A DNA stretch of 64,000 nucleotides, from NCBI GenBank assembly GCA_964423345.1, contig CAYREV010000002.1, positions 87,135-151,134 on the forward strand, read 5' to 3'. The notes beneath the pieces are model-generated. The model searched no databases and was not told the DNA's origin. It saw nothing but the letters and a program-made list of their open reading frames with translations. Every line of letters begins with the position of its first letter. Positions within the stretch are counted from its first letter, which is position 1. A program made the translations under genes and the position numbers. The DNA is from CAYREV01 sp964423345. Lineage in GTDB: Bacteria; Bacteroidota; Rhodothermia; Balneolales; Balneolaceae. Of the stretch, positions 1-8,507 are shown piece by piece.

Positions 1-122
1 ATCTGGCCCATTTTAAAAAACGCACGGGAAGCAATGAGAAAGCCGTGCTCCGCTACAATCCCAGTAGCCTGTATGTTCAGGCGATCATGTCGCTGGCTGA
101 GGAAACGAAAAAATATTTTTAG
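1..122 (+). CDS. C-terminal end of a putative lytic murein transglycosylase (MltB/SLT_2-like)
   Basis: Only the last 39 codons are in the window, ending at TAG 120-122. The readable tail contains LRYNPSSLYVQAIMSLAEE. This resembles the C-terminal substrate-binding part of MltB-type lytic transglycosylases, where an RYNxSxxY..AV..LA pattern is usual. Such enzymes cleave glycan strands of peptidoglycan in the periplasm. The call rests on this short motif alone, since the catalytic Glu lies outside the window. A bidirectional hairpin follows, separating this gene from convergent groL. Confidence 0.45.
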   Translation, partial: LAHFKKRTGSNEKAVLRYNPSSLYVQAIMSLAEETKKYF

Positions 123-191
123 TCCATTAGGGGGGATGCTCAACGATACCCGCCCATGATTTCATCCCCTTTGGAGCAATAGATAAATAAA

Positions 192-230
192 AACCCCGCA
201 CTCTCGAAGTGAGAATGCGGGGTTAATTTT
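192..230. terminator. Bidirectional intrinsic terminator between the first gene and groL
   Basis: AACCCCGCA (192-200) pairs with TGCGGGGTT (216-224). After one mismatch, a further 4 bp (202-205 with 211-214) close on the loop GAAGT. T-rich sequence follows on the plus strand (225-231) and A-rich sequence precedes it at 182-193, so it can end transcription in both directions. Confidence 0.8.
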
Positions 231-268
231 ATCCGCGGTGAGGCGGACGGTTCGTTAAACGGCCGATC

Positions 269-1945
269 TTACATCATGCCGCCCATTCCGCCCATGCCTC
301 CCATGCCGCCGGGCATTCCACCGCCGCCGGGCATGCCTTGGCCTTCATCGTCGTCATCATCGCCTTTGGAAGGCTTGTCAGAAACGAGGGCTTCGGTTGT
401 CAGCATCAGGCCGGCAACAGAAGCGGCGTTTTGCAAAGCGGTTCTGGTTACTTTGGTGGGATCGATCACACCGGCTTTAATCAGATCTTCGTATTTCTCG
501 GTACGGGCATTGTAACCGAAGGCGTCCTTACCTTCTTTTACTTTCTGTACCACGATGGATCCTTCAGCGCCGGCATTGTCGGCTATACATCTCAGCGGAG
601 CTTCAAGAGCCCGACGGATGATACTAAAACCGACTTCCTGATCGGGGTTTTCACCTTTCAGGTCATCCAGTACTTTCTGGGCCCTGATCAAGGCAACGCC
701 ACCACCCGCGACAATTCCTTCTTCGACGGCAGCACGTGTAGCATGCAGCGCGTCTTCAACACGGGCTTTTTTCTCCTTCATTTCTACTTCAGAAGCCGCA
801 CCGATATTCAGCACAGCAACGCCGCCGCTTAACTTGGCCAGTCGTTCCTGCAGCTTTTCACGGTCGTAATCAGATGTGGTCGATTCAATCTGACCTTTAA
901 TCTGGTTTACGCGGGCTTTGATATCGTCATCTTTGCCCTGGCCGCCAATGACCGTCGTATCGTCTTTGGTAATATTGACGCGGTCTGCCGTGCCCAGATA
1001 ATCGAGGGTGGCATTTTCAAGCTTGTAACCGCGCTCTTCAGAGATCACGGTACCACCGGTAAGAATAGCGATGTCTTCCAACATCTGCTTGCGACGATCA
1101 CCGAAACCGGGAGCTTTCACGGCTGCGATTTTCAGGGAACCCCGCAACTTGTTGACTACCAGTGTAGCCAGCGCTTCGCCTTCAATATCTTCGGCGATGA
1201 TCAGCAGCGGCTTGCCGGTTTGAATTACTTTTTCAAGAATAGGAAGCAGATCCTTCATATTGCTGATCTTCTTGTCAAAAATCAGTATATGAGGTTCTTC
1301 CATCTCTGCAGTCATCGTCTCGGAGTTAGTCACAAAATAGGGTGACAGATAACCCCGGTCGAACTGCATTCCTTCAACCGTCTCAAGATAGGTTTCGGTT
1401 CCTTTGGCTTCTTCAACGGTAATAACACCGTCCTTGCCGACTTTTTCCATCGCATCGGCAATCAGGTTGCCAATCGCCTCATCGTTGTTTGCTGAAATGG
1501 TACCGATCTGGGCGATCTCTTTCTGATCGCTGATCTCTTTACTCATCTTTTTCAGATCGGCAACAATAGCATCTACAGCCGTTTCGATTCCTCGCTTCAG
1601 TTCCATCGGGTTTGCACCGGCAGTAACATTTTTAAGACCGGTTTGAATGATAGACTGTGCCAGGACAGTAGCTGTAGTCGTTCCGTCACCGGCATTATCG
1701 CTGGTTTTGGAGGCTACCTCTTTTACCATCTGAGCTCCCATATTCTCTCGCTTGTTGGAGAGCTCGATCTCTTTGGCTACAGTCACGCCGTCTTTGGTTA
1801 CGGTCGGCGAACCGAATGATTTTTCGATAACAACATTGCGTCCGCGAGGGCCCAAGGTAACCTTGACAGCATTAGCCAGCTTGTCAACGCCACGCTTGAG
1901 AGCGTCACGGGCTTCCATATCGTAGTGAACTAATTTTGCACTCAT
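269..1945 (-). CDS. groL: Chaperonin GroEL (Hsp60)
   Basis: This 558-residue protein is the large subunit of the cytosolic ATP-dependent GroEL/GroES folding chamber. The N-terminus (KLVHYDMEARDALKRGVDKL), the ATP-site segment TLGPRGRNVVIEKSFGSP and the DGTTTATVLA motif near residue 87 are all present. The C-terminal tail is the usual flexible Gly-Met repeat (GGMGGMGGMGGMM), preceded by an acidic stretch DDDDDE. The length is normal for the family. The start ATG at 1945 gives the canonical MSAK-like N-terminus. It lies 56 bp downstream of groS on the same strand, forming the standard groS-groL operon. No CIRCE-type repeat was seen upstream of the operon, so heat-shock control is probably not of the classic HrcA type. 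Confidence 0.98.
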   Translation of the reverse strand: MSAKLVHYDMEARDALKRGVDKLANAVKVTLGPRGRNVVIEKSFGSPTVTKDGVTVAKEIELSNKRENMGAQMVKEVASKTSDNAGDGTTTATVLAQSIIQTGLKNVTAGANPMELKRGIETAVDAIVADLKKMSKEISDQKEIAQIGTISANNDEAIGNLIADAMEKVGKDGVITVEEAKGTETYLETVEGMQFDRGYLSPYFVTNSETMTAEMEEPHILIFDKKISNMKDLLPILEKVIQTGKPLLIIAEDIEGEALATLVVNKLRGSLKIAAVKAPGFGDRRKQMLEDIAILTGGTVISEERGYKLENATLDYLGTADRVNITKDDTTVIGGQGKDDDIKARVNQIKGQIESTTSDYDREKLQERLAKLSGGVAVLNIGAASEVEMKEKKARVEDALHATRAAVEEGIVAGGGVALIRAQKVLDDLKGENPDQEVGFSIIRRALEAPLRCIADNAGAEGSIVVQKVKEGKDAFGYNARTEKYEDLIKAGVIDPTKVTRTALQNAASVAGLMLTTEALVSDKPSKGDDDDDEGQGMPGGGGMPGGMGGMGGMGGMM

Positions 1946-2001
1946 AGTTCTTTCCTTAATTGTTTTTGATTATTGATTTAATTTTTTAAAAAGTGATATG
2001 C

Positions 2002-2295
2002 TTAATCAACGATTCCAAGAATATCGGATTCACGCATGATTAAATACTCTTCTCCATCCAGCGTGATCTCAGTTCCGGAGTACTTGCCGTACAGAACCTT
2101 GTCTCCTTCCTTAACCGACATGTCTATCTTGTTACCGTTCTCAACTTTTCCCGGTCCTGCTGCAACCACTTTTCCTTCTTGTGGTTTTTCCTTTGCAGTA
2201 TCAGGAATAATGATACCGGAATCGGTCTTTTCTTCAGCAGGTTCGGGCTGAACCAAAACACGATCGCTTAATGGTTGAATCTTTGTATTAGCCAT
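2002..2295 (-). CDS. groS: Co-chaperonin GroES
   Basis: This 97-residue protein is the heptameric lid of the GroEL chamber. Conserved parts include IQPLSDRVLVQPEPAEEKT at the N-terminus, the mobile-loop segment SGIIIPDTAKEKPQEG that contacts GroEL, and the C-terminal YLIMRESDILGIVD. Length and sequence are typical of bacterial GroES. It is the first gene of the groS-groL operon. The 267 bp upstream carry a possible TAnnTTTG box but no CIRCE inverted repeat. Confidence 0.98.
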   Translation of the reverse strand: MANTKIQPLSDRVLVQPEPAEEKTDSGIIIPDTAKEKPQEGKVVAAGPGKVENGNKIDMSVKEGDKVLYGKYSGTEITLDGEEYLIMRESDILGIVD

Positions 2296-2365
2296 AAGTA
2301 TGACTCCCTAAGTTTAGGTTAATAGTTGAATTTAAATTTTAATTTCTGATTCGGTCTTGCTTACA

Positions 2366-2373
2366 CAAAATTA
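2366..2373 (-). promoter_or_regulatory. Possible groS-groL promoter (TAnnTTTG-type -7 box)
   Basis: Read on the minus strand, TAATTTTG lies about 70 bp upstream of the groS start and matches the Bacteroidota -7 consensus TAnnTTTG. No clear TTG -33 element sits at the expected distance, so this is only a candidate. Confidence 0.25.
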
Positions 2374-2562
2374 TAAATCAGAAAGTCTTTCATATTCTTG
2401 CGAAGCGGAATTTACGAGCTTCGTTTATCAGGTTAATGGGTGAGCAAGTACCATACCAAACTCCGGCAGAAAAGCAGATAATTTTAAAATTACCGTTTTT
2501 CCCCTTCATTCAGGCGGGAACTGGTAAAAATTAAGCTTACAGCGATATGCAGGGAAAGACTA

Positions 2563-3339
2563 TTAGGTCAAAATGCCATCCCGTTCCAGACAGGCTGTCA
2601 ACTTTTCATATGCTTCCGGGGGCCATGCTTCTGCCCGTTTGTCAAAGTCAAACCCTTCAGGCAAATGATCCTTGTCTATAATGGGCTTGAGTGCATTACT
2701 CAACTTTTTACGGCGCTGGTTAAAAGCGGTTCGAACCACCTTCTTCATATGTGTGTCGGTACAGTCAAGCTCCCCTTTGTCGAAGACCAGCCGTACGACC
2801 GCGCTTTCCACCTTTGGCGGGGGACTAAAACAGTGGCGGGAAACGGGGAATAGTATTTCGGGAGAACTCATCAATTGGGTTTGTACACTAAGGATACCGT
2901 AATCTTTGGTTCGTATACCCGAAACCAGCCGTTCTGCAACCTCTTTCTGCATCATCAGTATCGCATCGGCCAGGACCGTTCGAGCCCCGAGCAAGGAGAA
3001 AAGTATCTGACTGGTTATATAATAAGGGAGATTCCCTACCACATGGGTCTTACCCTTTCCCGCCGACAGTTCCGTCCAATCCACCTCCAGCACGTCCCGG
3101 TGATGTATGGGCAAATCGGGGAATTTTTGCTTCAGCACTTCGACGGCACGCTGGTCCACTTCAACAGCATGCACATCCTCAAAACGGTCTACCAGGAGTT
3201 CAGTCAATGCTCCCGTTCCCGGCCCGATTTCAATCACACGGTGTCCCTTCCCGGCCGTTATGGCAGAGGCAATTTTTTCAACAATATTCCCGTCGGTTAA
3301 AAAATGCTGTCCAAGGCTTTTTTTAGGTCGAAAACTCAT
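2563..3339 (-). CDS. rsmA: 16S rRNA (adenine(1518)-N6/adenine(1519)-N6)-dimethyltransferase
   Basis: This 258-residue protein is the KsgA/RsmA family enzyme. It dimethylates two adjacent adenosines in the 3' terminal helix of 16S rRNA during 30S maturation. The SAM-binding motif I is VIEIGPGTGALTE and the catalytic motif IV is VGNLPYYITSQ. KSLGQHFL at the N-terminus and FNQRRKKLSNAL in the C-terminal domain are family hallmarks. Length is typical. It is divergent from ald (139 bp between starts) and separate from groSL. Confidence 0.97.
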   Translation of the reverse strand: MSFRPKKSLGQHFLTDGNIVEKIASAITAGKGHRVIEIGPGTGALTELLVDRFEDVHAVEVDQRAVEVLKQKFPDLPIHHRDVLEVDWTELSAGKGKTHVVGNLPYYITSQILFSLLGARTVLADAILMMQKEVAERLVSGIRTKDYGILSVQTQLMSSPEILFPVSRHCFSPPPKVESAVVRLVFDKGELDCTDTHMKKVVRTAFNQRRKKLSNALKPIIDKDHLPEGFDFDKRAEAWPPEAYEKLTACLERDGILT

Positions 3340-3478
3340 ATTCAGCGTGTTAATCGGAATTTGGTAAATTCTGCAAGCAGGAAGCGTTTTAAAATATTCA
3401 TAAGGTACTTTTGCTTACCATCAATCCATAATTTAACTTGTTTCAAATATCCTCTAAAATCCGGCTTTACAATAGGTT

Positions 3479-4693
3479 ATGGACATCAATCCACTTGAAA
3501 CTGAAGAGATTGGGATAAAAACCCTTGAAAAGAGACTGATGAAGTCGAATTCCAAGGTATCGCTTAAAATCGGCTTACCCAAAGAGATTTCAAATGATGA
3601 GCGGCGCATATCCCTGACCCCGGGCGGTGTATCCGTCCTCAAGGCCAACGGCCACCAGGTTTTTATTGAAAGAGAAGCCGGCAAAGAAGCAAATTTTCCC
3701 GATCAGGAATATGCCGATGCCGGGGCCGAAATGGCCTATGGAGCCGATGAGCTATATAAAAAATCTGAAATGATCGTCAAGGTGGCTCCTCCCACCGAGC
3801 ATGAGCTGGAGTTGCTGGAGAAGGAACAGATATTGCTTTCCGCCCTGCATCTGGGCAATGCCACCGAAGAGCTGATGAACACCCTGATAGAGAAACACAT
3901 TACCGCCATAGGCTACGAGTTTATTAAAGGTGAAGACAAGGAATTTCCCATTGTGCGCATGATGCATGAAATTACTGGTTCCATGTCTGTTCAGATCGGA
4001 GCTCATTACCTTGAGAAAAATGACGGAGGACAGGGAATCATGCTGGGAGGTATATCGGGCATTCCCCCGGCAACCGTAGTGATCCTGGGTGCGGGAATTA
4101 CGGCCGAATATGCTGCGAGGACAGCGCTGGGGTATGGGGCTCAGGTTTTTGTAATGGACAACGACCTGGCTCGCCTGCGGCACCTGGAAAATGCACTGGA
4201 CCGGCGCATTATTACGGCCACCGCCAACTATCAATATTTATCGTCAGCCCTGCAATATGCCGATGTCCTTATCGGGGCCGCCATGTTTGAAGGAGAGCGG
4301 GCTCCCGTGCTGGTTACCGATACCATGGTCTCAAGTATGAAGGCGGGTAGCGTCATTGTAGACACCGTAATCGACCAGGGAGGCTGTATTGCTACAAGCC
4401 GGGCCACCACCCATACCAACCCTATTTTCAGGAAACATGATGTCATCCATTACTGTGTCCCCAACATCCCCTCAAATGTTGCCAGAACCGCTACCTATGC
4501 CCTCAACAATGTGATTGTCCCCTACCTGCTGGCTATCGGTGATGCCGGGGGAATCAAAGAGTGCCTGTGGTCTAACACCGCCCTGCGCAACGGCACCTAT
4601 GTATATAAGAAACACCTGACCAAGAAAGCCCTTTCAAACCTGTTTGATATGCCGTACCGAGAAATTGAAATGCTGATTGCCAGCCAGATTTAG
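3479..4693 (+). CDS. ald: Alanine dehydrogenase
   Basis: This 404-residue protein interconverts L-alanine and pyruvate/ammonia with NAD. The core begins at LKIGLPKEISNDERRISLTP, which holds the conserved KE and R residues of the alanine dehydrogenase/transhydrogenase family. The Rossmann motif is VILGAGITAEYAARTALGYG near residue 202, and the family-typical DQGGC is near residue 301. The N-terminus is about 29 residues longer than in the Bacillus-type enzyme. Such extensions occur in Bacteroidota homologues, so I kept ATG 3479, although an in-frame ATG at 3539 would give the short form. It is a stand-alone gene. Confidence 0.93.
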   Translation: MDINPLETEEIGIKTLEKRLMKSNSKVSLKIGLPKEISNDERRISLTPGGVSVLKANGHQVFIEREAGKEANFPDQEYADAGAEMAYGADELYKKSEMIVKVAPPTEHELELLEKEQILLSALHLGNATEELMNTLIEKHITAIGYEFIKGEDKEFPIVRMMHEITGSMSVQIGAHYLEKNDGGQGIMLGGISGIPPATVVILGAGITAEYAARTALGYGAQVFVMDNDLARLRHLENALDRRIITATANYQYLSSALQYADVLIGAAMFEGERAPVLVTDTMVSSMKAGSVIVDTVIDQGGCIATSRATTHTNPIFRKHDVIHYCVPNIPSNVARTATYALNNVIVPYLLAIGDAGGIKECLWSNTALRNGTYVYKKHLTKKALSNLFDMPYREIEMLIASQI

Positions 4694-4750
4694 CAGGGGA
4701 TAGTCAGCAATTGAAGGATCCTCTTAACGTAAATAAACAAGTCAAAACCA

Positions 4751-5122
4751 TTGCCCAAGTCCGAATTGAGCCAGAGAAACTATAAACGCATCACCCTGAT
4801 CAACTGGTTGCTGTCCGTACCGCTGATCATACTTTTTGCCTGGCCTTATATATACCTGGCTCGCTTTTTAACTTTCAGGGCCGATATAACCTACCTGGGA
4901 AGCTTCCTGTTCGCCTTTCCTTTTACCCTGACCATCCTTCACGGACACGTTACGATGGCCTTGGGATCGGCACACCGTCACTTTTATTATGAATGGCTGG
5001 AGAAACATAACCTGACCTATGGACTTTTTTTCCATCCCATATTTACACGCACACGATTCAGGCTGGTACCGCTGGTGGTCAGCCTGCTCATCCTGATGGG
5101 GGGCGGACTGTTCCTTGTTTAA
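4751..5122 (+). CDS. Small uncharacterised membrane protein
   Basis: I do not recognise this 123-residue protein. Three hydrophobic segments are visible: about residues 16-37, 47-68 and 106-123. A polar central part rich in His, Tyr and Phe (around HRHFYYEWLEKHN) separates the second and third. The only good start is TTG at 4751, with no clear ribosome-binding site. It lies 57 bp downstream of ald on the same strand and could be cotranscribed, but no functional link is evident. It is convergent with acsA. Confidence 0.6.
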   Translation: MPKSELSQRNYKRITLINWLLSVPLIILFAWPYIYLARFLTFRADITYLGSFLFAFPFTLTILHGHVTMALGSAHRHFYYEWLEKHNLTYGLFFHPIFTRTRFRLVPLVVSLLILMGGGLFLV

Positions 5123-5148
5123 TAAAGCAGGGCTGGTATGGAAATACG

Positions 5149-7047
5149 TTAATAGGCCTCTCCCTCCTTGATTTCCTCAACCACAGCCGGGTCAAGCAGT
5201 GTCGAGGTATCTCCCAGATCGTCGGTATCGCCGGAGGCTATCTTTCTGAGGATGCGTCTCATAATCTTCCCGGACCGGGTTTTAGGCAACCCTGATACGA
5301 TCTGTATTCTGTCGGGTTTGGCGATGGGGCTTATTATTTTTGTTACCAGATCACGGAGTTCCCCTTTGAAGTCTTCCGGATTCTCAATTCCATCTTCACA
5401 GATCGCAAAGGCATAAATTCCCTCTCCCTTTACATCATGGGGATACCCTACCACGGCCGATTCCACGACCTTCTTATGCTCGTCGATCGCATTTTCAATT
5501 TCGGCGGTGCCGAGGCGGTGGCCTGAGACATTAAGCACATCATCTACCCTGCCCGTAATACGGTAATAGCCGTCTTTATCCCTTCGGCATCCGTCGCCGG
5601 TAAAGTAGTAAGCCGGGTATTTGGTAAAATACACCTCCATATAACGGTCCATATCCCCCCATATACCCCGGGTCATTCCCGGCCAGGGATGTTTGATAAC
5701 GAGGTCGCCCTGAGCTTCGGCCTCTTCTATCTCATTGCCGTTGTCGTCCATCAGTGCCGGTTCCACTCCCGGCAGCGGAAGAGTGGCATATCCGGGTTTG
5801 GTGTCGGTAATACCCGCAAGCGGGGATATCATAATCCCCCCGGTTTCGGTCTGCCACCAGGTATCCACGATCGGGCAGTTCCCATTGCCTATCTCCTCGT
5901 CGTACCAATGCCAGGCTTCCTCATTAATCGGTTCTCCCACCGTACCCAAAACCTTGAGTGAGCTCAAATCATATTTTTTCACATATTCGATATCCTCTTT
6001 CATCAGCGCCCGTATTGCAGTGGGAGCTGTATAAAAATGGGTTACCCCGTATTTCTCGCATACCTCCCAAAGCCTGCCCGGATCGGGATAGGTAGGGGTG
6101 CTTTCAAAAATAATGCCTTTGACCCCATTCAGCAGGGGACCATAGATGATATAGGAATGGCCGGTAATCCAGCCGGCGTCGGCAGTACACCAGTATACGT
6201 CATCTTCACCTATCTGAAAGACGTTACGCAGGCTGTAGCTCGTGTAGATCATATAGCCTCCGCAAGTGTGAACCTGTCCCTTCGGTTTGCCGGTAGACCC
6301 CGAAGTGTAGAGGATAAAGAGGGGATCTTCGGCATCCATTACCGCAGCTTCATGCTCTTCCGATGCATCCCGCATCAGGTTGTGCCACCATTCATCGCGG
6401 CCTTCCACCCAGTCAATTTCCTTGTTGGTACGTTCGCATACGATGACCGATTTTACAGTGGGACAATCTTTCAGGGCTTCATCCGAAATATCTTTCAGGG
6501 GCACATGCTTCGTCCCCCGGCGTAGTCCGTCATTGGTAATCAGCATTTTTGCATCGCAATCCTGAATACGGTCTGAAAGGGATTGGGCAGAAAACCCCGC
6601 AAAAACGATAGAATGGACAGCCCCGATGCGGGCGCAAGCCAAGGCTGCTATAGCCAGTTCCGGGGTCATTGCCATGTAGATAGCTACACGATCACCCTTT
6701 TCTATTCCCTTGCTCTCCAGCACATTGGCAAACTTGCAAACCTGTTTATGCAGCTGCCGGTAAGTAATGGTGCGGTGTACCGCGTCCGGCGTATTCGGTT
6801 CAAAAATAAAAGCGGTCTTATCTCCAATGGTATCCAGATGCCGGTCCAGGCAATTCTCAACGATGTTAAGCTTACCTCCTTCGAACCACTTTACATTCCC
6901 CTCCTTCAGGCTGCCGCTGTGTACCTTGTCCCATTTTTCATGCCAGCTGAAGGTCTCGGCATATGCTTCCCAAAAAGATTCCGGGTTGTTGACACTTTGT
7001 TCATAGACATCCTGGTATTCGTCAAATGAGGAAATAGTAAAACCCAT
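5149..7047 (-). CDS. acsA: Acetyl-CoA synthetase (AMP-forming)
   Basis: This 632-residue ANL-superfamily enzyme activates acetate with ATP and CoA to acetyl-CoA through acetyl-AMP. The phosphate-loop signature YTSGSTGKPKG is near residue 250. The TWWQTETGG motif binds adenylate, and the hinge region GRVDDVLNVSGHRLGTAEIE is intact. The C-terminal catalytic lysine lies in TRSGKIMRRILRKI, the site usually silenced by reversible acetylation. The position after the phosphate loop reads GQVHT instead of the more common GVLHT. Length is normal. ATG 7047 is the start. It is a monocistronic minus-strand gene. Confidence 0.96.
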   Translation of the reverse strand: MGFTISSFDEYQDVYEQSVNNPESFWEAYAETFSWHEKWDKVHSGSLKEGNVKWFEGGKLNIVENCLDRHLDTIGDKTAFIFEPNTPDAVHRTITYRQLHKQVCKFANVLESKGIEKGDRVAIYMAMTPELAIAALACARIGAVHSIVFAGFSAQSLSDRIQDCDAKMLITNDGLRRGTKHVPLKDISDEALKDCPTVKSVIVCERTNKEIDWVEGRDEWWHNLMRDASEEHEAAVMDAEDPLFILYTSGSTGKPKGQVHTCGGYMIYTSYSLRNVFQIGEDDVYWCTADAGWITGHSYIIYGPLLNGVKGIIFESTPTYPDPGRLWEVCEKYGVTHFYTAPTAIRALMKEDIEYVKKYDLSSLKVLGTVGEPINEEAWHWYDEEIGNGNCPIVDTWWQTETGGIMISPLAGITDTKPGYATLPLPGVEPALMDDNGNEIEEAEAQGDLVIKHPWPGMTRGIWGDMDRYMEVYFTKYPAYYFTGDGCRRDKDGYYRITGRVDDVLNVSGHRLGTAEIENAIDEHKKVVESAVVGYPHDVKGEGIYAFAICEDGIENPEDFKGELRDLVTKIISPIAKPDRIQIVSGLPKTRSGKIMRRILRKIASGDTDDLGDTSTLLDPAVVEEIKEGEAY

Positions 7048-7230
7048 GGCTGAAGTCGTTATCTTTCGGTTACGTCTTTATAACAGTGTCTTTTATGTTA
7101 ATTAATTCAGACTGATAATCAAGTTTAAAATTCCCCGGCTGAGGTATGTACCGAAAGTATCTACCAAGCTGAATATGAGATGCAATGTACATCGGCGGGA
7201 AGATTCTGAAAGAGGGAGAGGTGGCGTATA

Positions 7231-7806
7231 TCAGGTATATCGCTCCCATTTTCGTTTTACACAGTGGTGCAATCGGCTGATTATTCTCGATTTTTTAGTT
7301 CGTACGTTGGCTCCCGTAATGTCGAAATGCCTGCTTGCCTCCTTGGTAGTTGCATCGGGCTTATCTATAAAATACCTGATAAAGGTCCTGTTATCCTCCT
7401 CAAGCGTATCCAGGCAGGCTTTTAAGATACGCTGCTTATCCTGATCCAGCAGATTCTCTACCTGTTCCGCCGGAGAAACCAGGTGTTCCCTGTTATCTTC
7501 TATGGGAGTGGATTCAAAACGGTGCTGCGATTTTGAATAGGCTATGTATTCATTGCGGCAGGCACTGATCAGGTAACTGAATATATACTTCTCCTTGCGA
7601 ATATTATCCTTGAGTATCTGCTCATACACGCTCAGAAAGGCGTTATGGATACACTCCTCCGCATCCTGCTCGGCCGCATTCATGGTCACTTTCAGGTAAT
7701 CTTTCAGCCTTGGCATTACTTCTTCAAGAATGCTGTTTGCCTTGGCCTTGTCATTTTCCTGTATGGCGGTAACCAATTCTGAAAAATCAAGTCTTTTTTG
7801 ATACAA
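7231..7806 (-). CDS. ECF-like RNA polymerase sigma factor (CHAT-locus sigma)
   Basis: This 191-residue sigma-70-family protein has a region 2 part (about residues 36-100, with DAEECIHNAFLSVYEQI and a region 2.4-like CRNEYIAYSKSQ). It also has a C-terminal region 4 helix-turn-helix (about 140-185, with TTKEASRHFDITGANVRTKK). Region 1 and most of region 3 are missing, as in ECF factors. The start is TTG at 7806. It is divergent from the lipoprotein and TPR-CHAT genes across an AT-rich 450-bp region with two palindromes. The FecR-like/TPR membrane protein at 11881-12618 is a plausible anti-sigma partner, by inference from neighbourhood only. Confidence 0.85.
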   Translation of the reverse strand: MYQKRLDFSELVTAIQENDKAKANSILEEVMPRLKDYLKVTMNAAEQDAEECIHNAFLSVYEQILKDNIRKEKYIFSYLISACRNEYIAYSKSQHRFESTPIEDNREHLVSPAEQVENLLDQDKQRILKACLDTLEEDNRTFIRYFIDKPDATTKEASRHFDITGANVRTKKSRIISRLHHCVKRKWERYT

Positions 7807-8090
7807 TGGTAACTAGCCTGAATGAATTATTAATTGAAATCTACCTAAAATTCAGGTAACTATTCATTTCAAGAATAAACAAATAATCCCTCTCCTCCAT
7901 GATTTACTACCCGGTCATCCCAATATACATTTTTATCTAGTTAATTTTACTTAAATTGTCGCAAGTAAAATTAAGAGTACTCGCTTCCTTTTAATTAAAT
8001 TAAAATATTCTTGTTTTAAAAGTAGAAATATATACATATATAATCACAACATTTTTATTAAAATAAATATATAAATTCATATTATCATAG

Positions 8091-8105
8091 AATTTGTTAC
8101 AAATT
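8091..8105. promoter_or_regulatory. Palindromic element, copy 1 (core TTTGTTACAAA)
   Basis: AATTTGTTACAAATT is a 15-bp palindrome around a central T. It lies between the divergent sigma factor and lipoprotein/CHAT genes. Its core recurs at 8143-8153 and 12895-12905. It could be an operator or the -35 part of an ECF promoter. The function is inferred only from recurrence and position. Confidence 0.4.
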
Positions 8106-8142
8106 ATTTTTCGGCCTCTATTATATGCAGGCCTCCATTTTT

Positions 8143-8153
8143 TTTGTAACAAA
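8143..8153. promoter_or_regulatory. Palindromic element, copy 2 (TTTGTAACAAA)
   Basis: This is the reverse complement of the core at 8093-8103, 50 bp away, so the two form an inverted pair. It is 107 bp upstream of the small lipoprotein start. Its TGTAAC core resembles the AAC-containing -35 elements used by many ECF sigma factors. Confidence 0.4.
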
Positions 8154-8259
8154 CCCTTAGAAAAACACTCTTGTAGTCACGTAGGGGTATATACAATAAA
8201 CCAGATACACTGGCTTTACCTCGCACTTTAACAATACAAACTTAAACACTGGTACTACT

Positions 8260-8399
8260 ATGAATACGCTCAAAAACATCACTACCAAATTCTTCGCCGT
8301 AACCTGCATCTTCGCCCTGGCCGCCGGGTGCGCCTCCGTCACCGACGCCGGGCTCGCCGAGCAGCCCAGCGAGACCCAGATCGAGGTTGAAGTGCCTAC
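8260..8399 (+). CDS. Small lipoprotein, 3' end lost in assembly gap
   Basis: About 46 codons are readable before the N-run. The protein starts with a lipoprotein signal: positive Lys residues, a hydrophobic core and the lipobox LAAGC with the lipidated Cys at residue 24. The mature part begins CASVTDAGLAEQPSETQ, polar and acidic. The coding sequence from 8305 on is much more GC-rich than its surroundings, with GCC/GAG/CTG-type codons. I do not recognise a family. Its position directly before the TPR-CHAT gene suggests a cotranscribed partner, perhaps a substrate or ligand of the CHAT protein (speculative). The true C-terminus and the distance to the next gene are unknown. Confidence 0.55.
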
Positions 8400-8499
8400 N
8401 NNNNNNNNNNNNNNNNNNNNNNNNNNNNNNNNNNNNNNNNNNNNNNNNNNNNNNNNNNNNNNNNNNNNNNNNNNNNNNNNNNNNNNNNNNNNNNNNNNN
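8400..8499. other. Assembly gap (100 N)
   Basis: Exactly 100 undetermined bases, the usual placeholder length for a scaffold gap of unknown size. It interrupts the small lipoprotein gene and the start of the TPR-CHAT gene, so reading frame across it is not meaningful. Confidence 0.98.
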
Positions 8500-8507
8500 A
8501 CATTGTG

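Larger units (their letters stand above)
7807..8259. other. AT-rich divergent regulatory region of the CHAT/sigma locus
   Basis: These 453 bp hold no credible gene. They contain two copies of TTTGTWACAAA (8093-8103 and 8143-8153). Two copies of GGTAACTA are found near the sigma start (7808-7815 and 7855-7862). Between the 11-bp palindromes lies a small hairpin, GGCCT (8113-8117) with AGGCC (8129-8133), followed by a T-run at 8137-8145. That hairpin could be a terminator or attenuator. The region must hold promoters for the sigma gene (minus) and for the lipoprotein/CHAT genes (plus), but none can be assigned with confidence. Confidence 0.5.

Noticed and set aside
338..832. Plus-strand frame opposite groL
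   Set aside because: Shadow of the groL coding sequence without a protein family match.
2296..2400. CIRCE-type operator upstream of groS
   Set aside because: No TTAGCACTC-N9-GAGTGCTAA or close variant is visible.
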